A stretch of 12,941 nucleotides of DNA from Planctomycetaceae bacterium. Lineage in GTDB: Bacteria; Planctomycetota; Planctomycetia; Pirellulales; UBA1268. Below are positions 11,923-12,941 of this stretch, piece after piece (position 1 is the stretch's first letter; the number at the start of each line of letters is the position of its first letter). A program made the translations under genes and the position numbers. Below the pieces are notes generated by a model. The model ran no database searches. It was not told the DNA's origin and saw only the letters and a list, made by a program, of their open reading frames with translations. The stretch spans positions 1 through 12,941 of the forward strand of contig JABHNP010000147.1 in assembly GCA_018694455.1 (NCBI GenBank), in the 5' to 3' direction.

Positions 11923-12941
11923 TTATTGAGGGCTGCCTAGCACACGGAGATCGTCCACGAGTGTGCAGCGACGTTGTCGGGTAAAGGTGAGAGGAGTCGT
12001 CACTCCTTCGCCTGTAGGTGTGGCTATTGAAAATGAAAGATAACCCTCGCCACCTAATCCTAGGCCTGCAACACTTGGTCCATTTTTGACAAATAAGGTG
12101 GTGTCGAGGAGTCGGCCCATTCGTGTCATATTCCGAACATTCTGGGAATGGATAATGGCCGTGTGTCTGAAGCCATGTTCACTTTCATATGCTCGTTGAA
12201 TAGCTTCATCAGCAGTTGGGCAACGAACGAATGGAAGAAACGGCATCATCTGCTCAACAGGAACAAATGGGTTTGTGATGTCAGTTTCTCCGAACACGAG
12301 CTCAAGCCCCTCGCGGCCAGATGCACCAGCAGCCTCTGCGAGTAAGGAAGCACTCTTTCCAAGAAGTTCTTTCGCCGGTGCAGGGTGGCGGTGGTTACCT
12401 TCACCGACCATTACTATGGCGGTTTCCGTGAGGCGAGCCACCTGCGTTTGATTGAGTCGTAATGCTCCAGCTCGCTCCATTGCAGACATCATTGCGTCGA
12501 ATACTGAATCAACAACAAAGACCTGTTTTTCGCCAATGCACAATAAGTTGTTGTCGTACGCGGCACCGGCAATGATGGATTGGGCTGCATTGTGGAGATC
12601 CGCTGTTTCATCAACAACAACAGGTGGATTTCCGGGGCCGGCAACGATTGCACGCTTGCTTGACTGTAATGCAGCTCGTGCAACAGCTGGACCTCCGGTC
12701 ACACAGATAAGTTTGACCCCACGGTGATTGAACAGAGAATTGGCGGTCTCAAGCGTTGGCTCAGCTACGAGACTGATCAGATTATCAACACCGAGGTCGC
12801 GTTGTATTGCCTGGTTGAATCGGCGAACGCCCTCTGCTGCTATCTGGCGACCGCTTGGGTGTGGATTCACAACGACAGTGTTACCTGATGCAATCATGTT
12901 TATTGCATTGCAGGCAATTGTCGGCAGAGAATGAGTCACAG
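11923..12941 (-). CDS. CoA-acylating aldehyde dehydrogenase (PduP/EutE-like), C-terminal part; N-terminus beyond window end
   Basis: The last ~339 codons are present; the frame is open through the window edge. The first visible residues (T-H-S-L-P-T-I-A-C-N-A-I-N-M-I) are internal to the family, matching the stretch before the N-P-H-P segment at 25-28 (counted from 12939). The glycine-rich A-G-P-G-N-P-P is at 100-106. The catalytic cysteine is Cys134 in N-N-L-L-C-I-G-E-K, the motif of the PduP/EutE/AdhE-type acylating branch. A G-L-G-L-G-G-E-G motif near the C-terminus fits the same branch. In PVM compartments this enzyme converts L-lactaldehyde, CoA and NAD to lactyl-CoA and NADH. The C-terminal end has no encapsulation peptide; family members often carry it at the N-terminus, which is outside the window. 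It lies upstream of a BMC-P gene in the same operon. Confidence 0.9.
   Translation of the reverse strand, partial: VTHSLPTIACNAINMIASGNTVVVNPHPSGRQIAAEGVRRFNQAIQRDLGVDNLISLVAEPTLETANSLFNHRGVKLICVTGGPAVARAALQSSKRAIVAGPGNPPVVVDETADLHNAAQSIIAGAAYDNNLLCIGEKQVFVVDSVFDAMMSAMERAGALRLNQTQVARLTETAIVMVGEGNHRHPAPAKELLGKSASLLAEAAGASGREGLELVFGETDITNPFVPVEQMMPFLPFVRCPTADEAIQRAYESEHGFRHTAIIHSQNVRNMTRMGRLLDTTLFVKNGPSVAGLGLGGEGYLSFSIATPTGEGVTTPLTFTRQRRCTLVDDLRVLGSPQ

Overview
The window looks like a chromosomal segment from a planctomycete (my inference; probably Pirellulales-like, base composition near 50% GC by eye, not computed). The indicators are a DUF1571 protein, a Ser/Thr kinase fused to WD40 repeats beside an ECF sigma factor, and a gene cluster matching the planctomycete/verrucomicrobial (PVM) type of bacterial microcompartment (BMC). 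Gene density is high, and no RNA genes, insertion sequences or CRISPR arrays were seen.

Left part (1-4059, + strand): the C-terminal end of a medium-chain (zinc-type) dehydrogenase is followed 5 nt later by a short-chain dehydrogenase (SDR) whose catalytic lysine reads as arginine. Next come an exported DUF1571 protein and a polytopic membrane protein ending in a glycerophosphodiester phosphodiesterase domain.

Middle (4072-8467): an ECF sigma factor (- strand) is divergent from a small helical protein and a large transmembrane Ser/Thr kinase (+ strand). The kinase carries 14 recognisable WD40 blades, enough for two seven-bladed propellers. This resembles the known planctomycete pairing of ECF sigma factors with Ser/Thr kinases. 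The sigma gene ends 12 nt from the phosphodiesterase gene, and the kinase gene ends 1 nt from the last BMC gene; both junctions are convergent.

Right part (8469-12941, - strand, read right to left): the distal part of a BMC operon. It encodes a PduP-like CoA-acylating aldehyde dehydrogenase (cut by the window edge), a BMC-P vertex protein, an RpiB-like protein with a probable N-terminal encapsulation peptide, a second BMC-P protein, a class II (fuculose-phosphate type) aldolase with a probable C-terminal encapsulation peptide, and a lactate/malate-type dehydrogenase. By analogy with the characterised PVM compartment, the aldolase would split fuculose- or rhamnulose-1-phosphate into DHAP and L-lactaldehyde inside the shell, and the aldehyde dehydrogenase would turn lactaldehyde into lactyl-CoA. 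The hexameric shell proteins, phosphotransacylase and kinase are not in the window and would be expected beyond its right edge.

The most unusual item is the RpiB-like protein. It keeps the fold signature of ribose-5-phosphate isomerase B, has lost the catalytic cysteine and the glycine-rich loop, and appears targeted to the compartment lumen.
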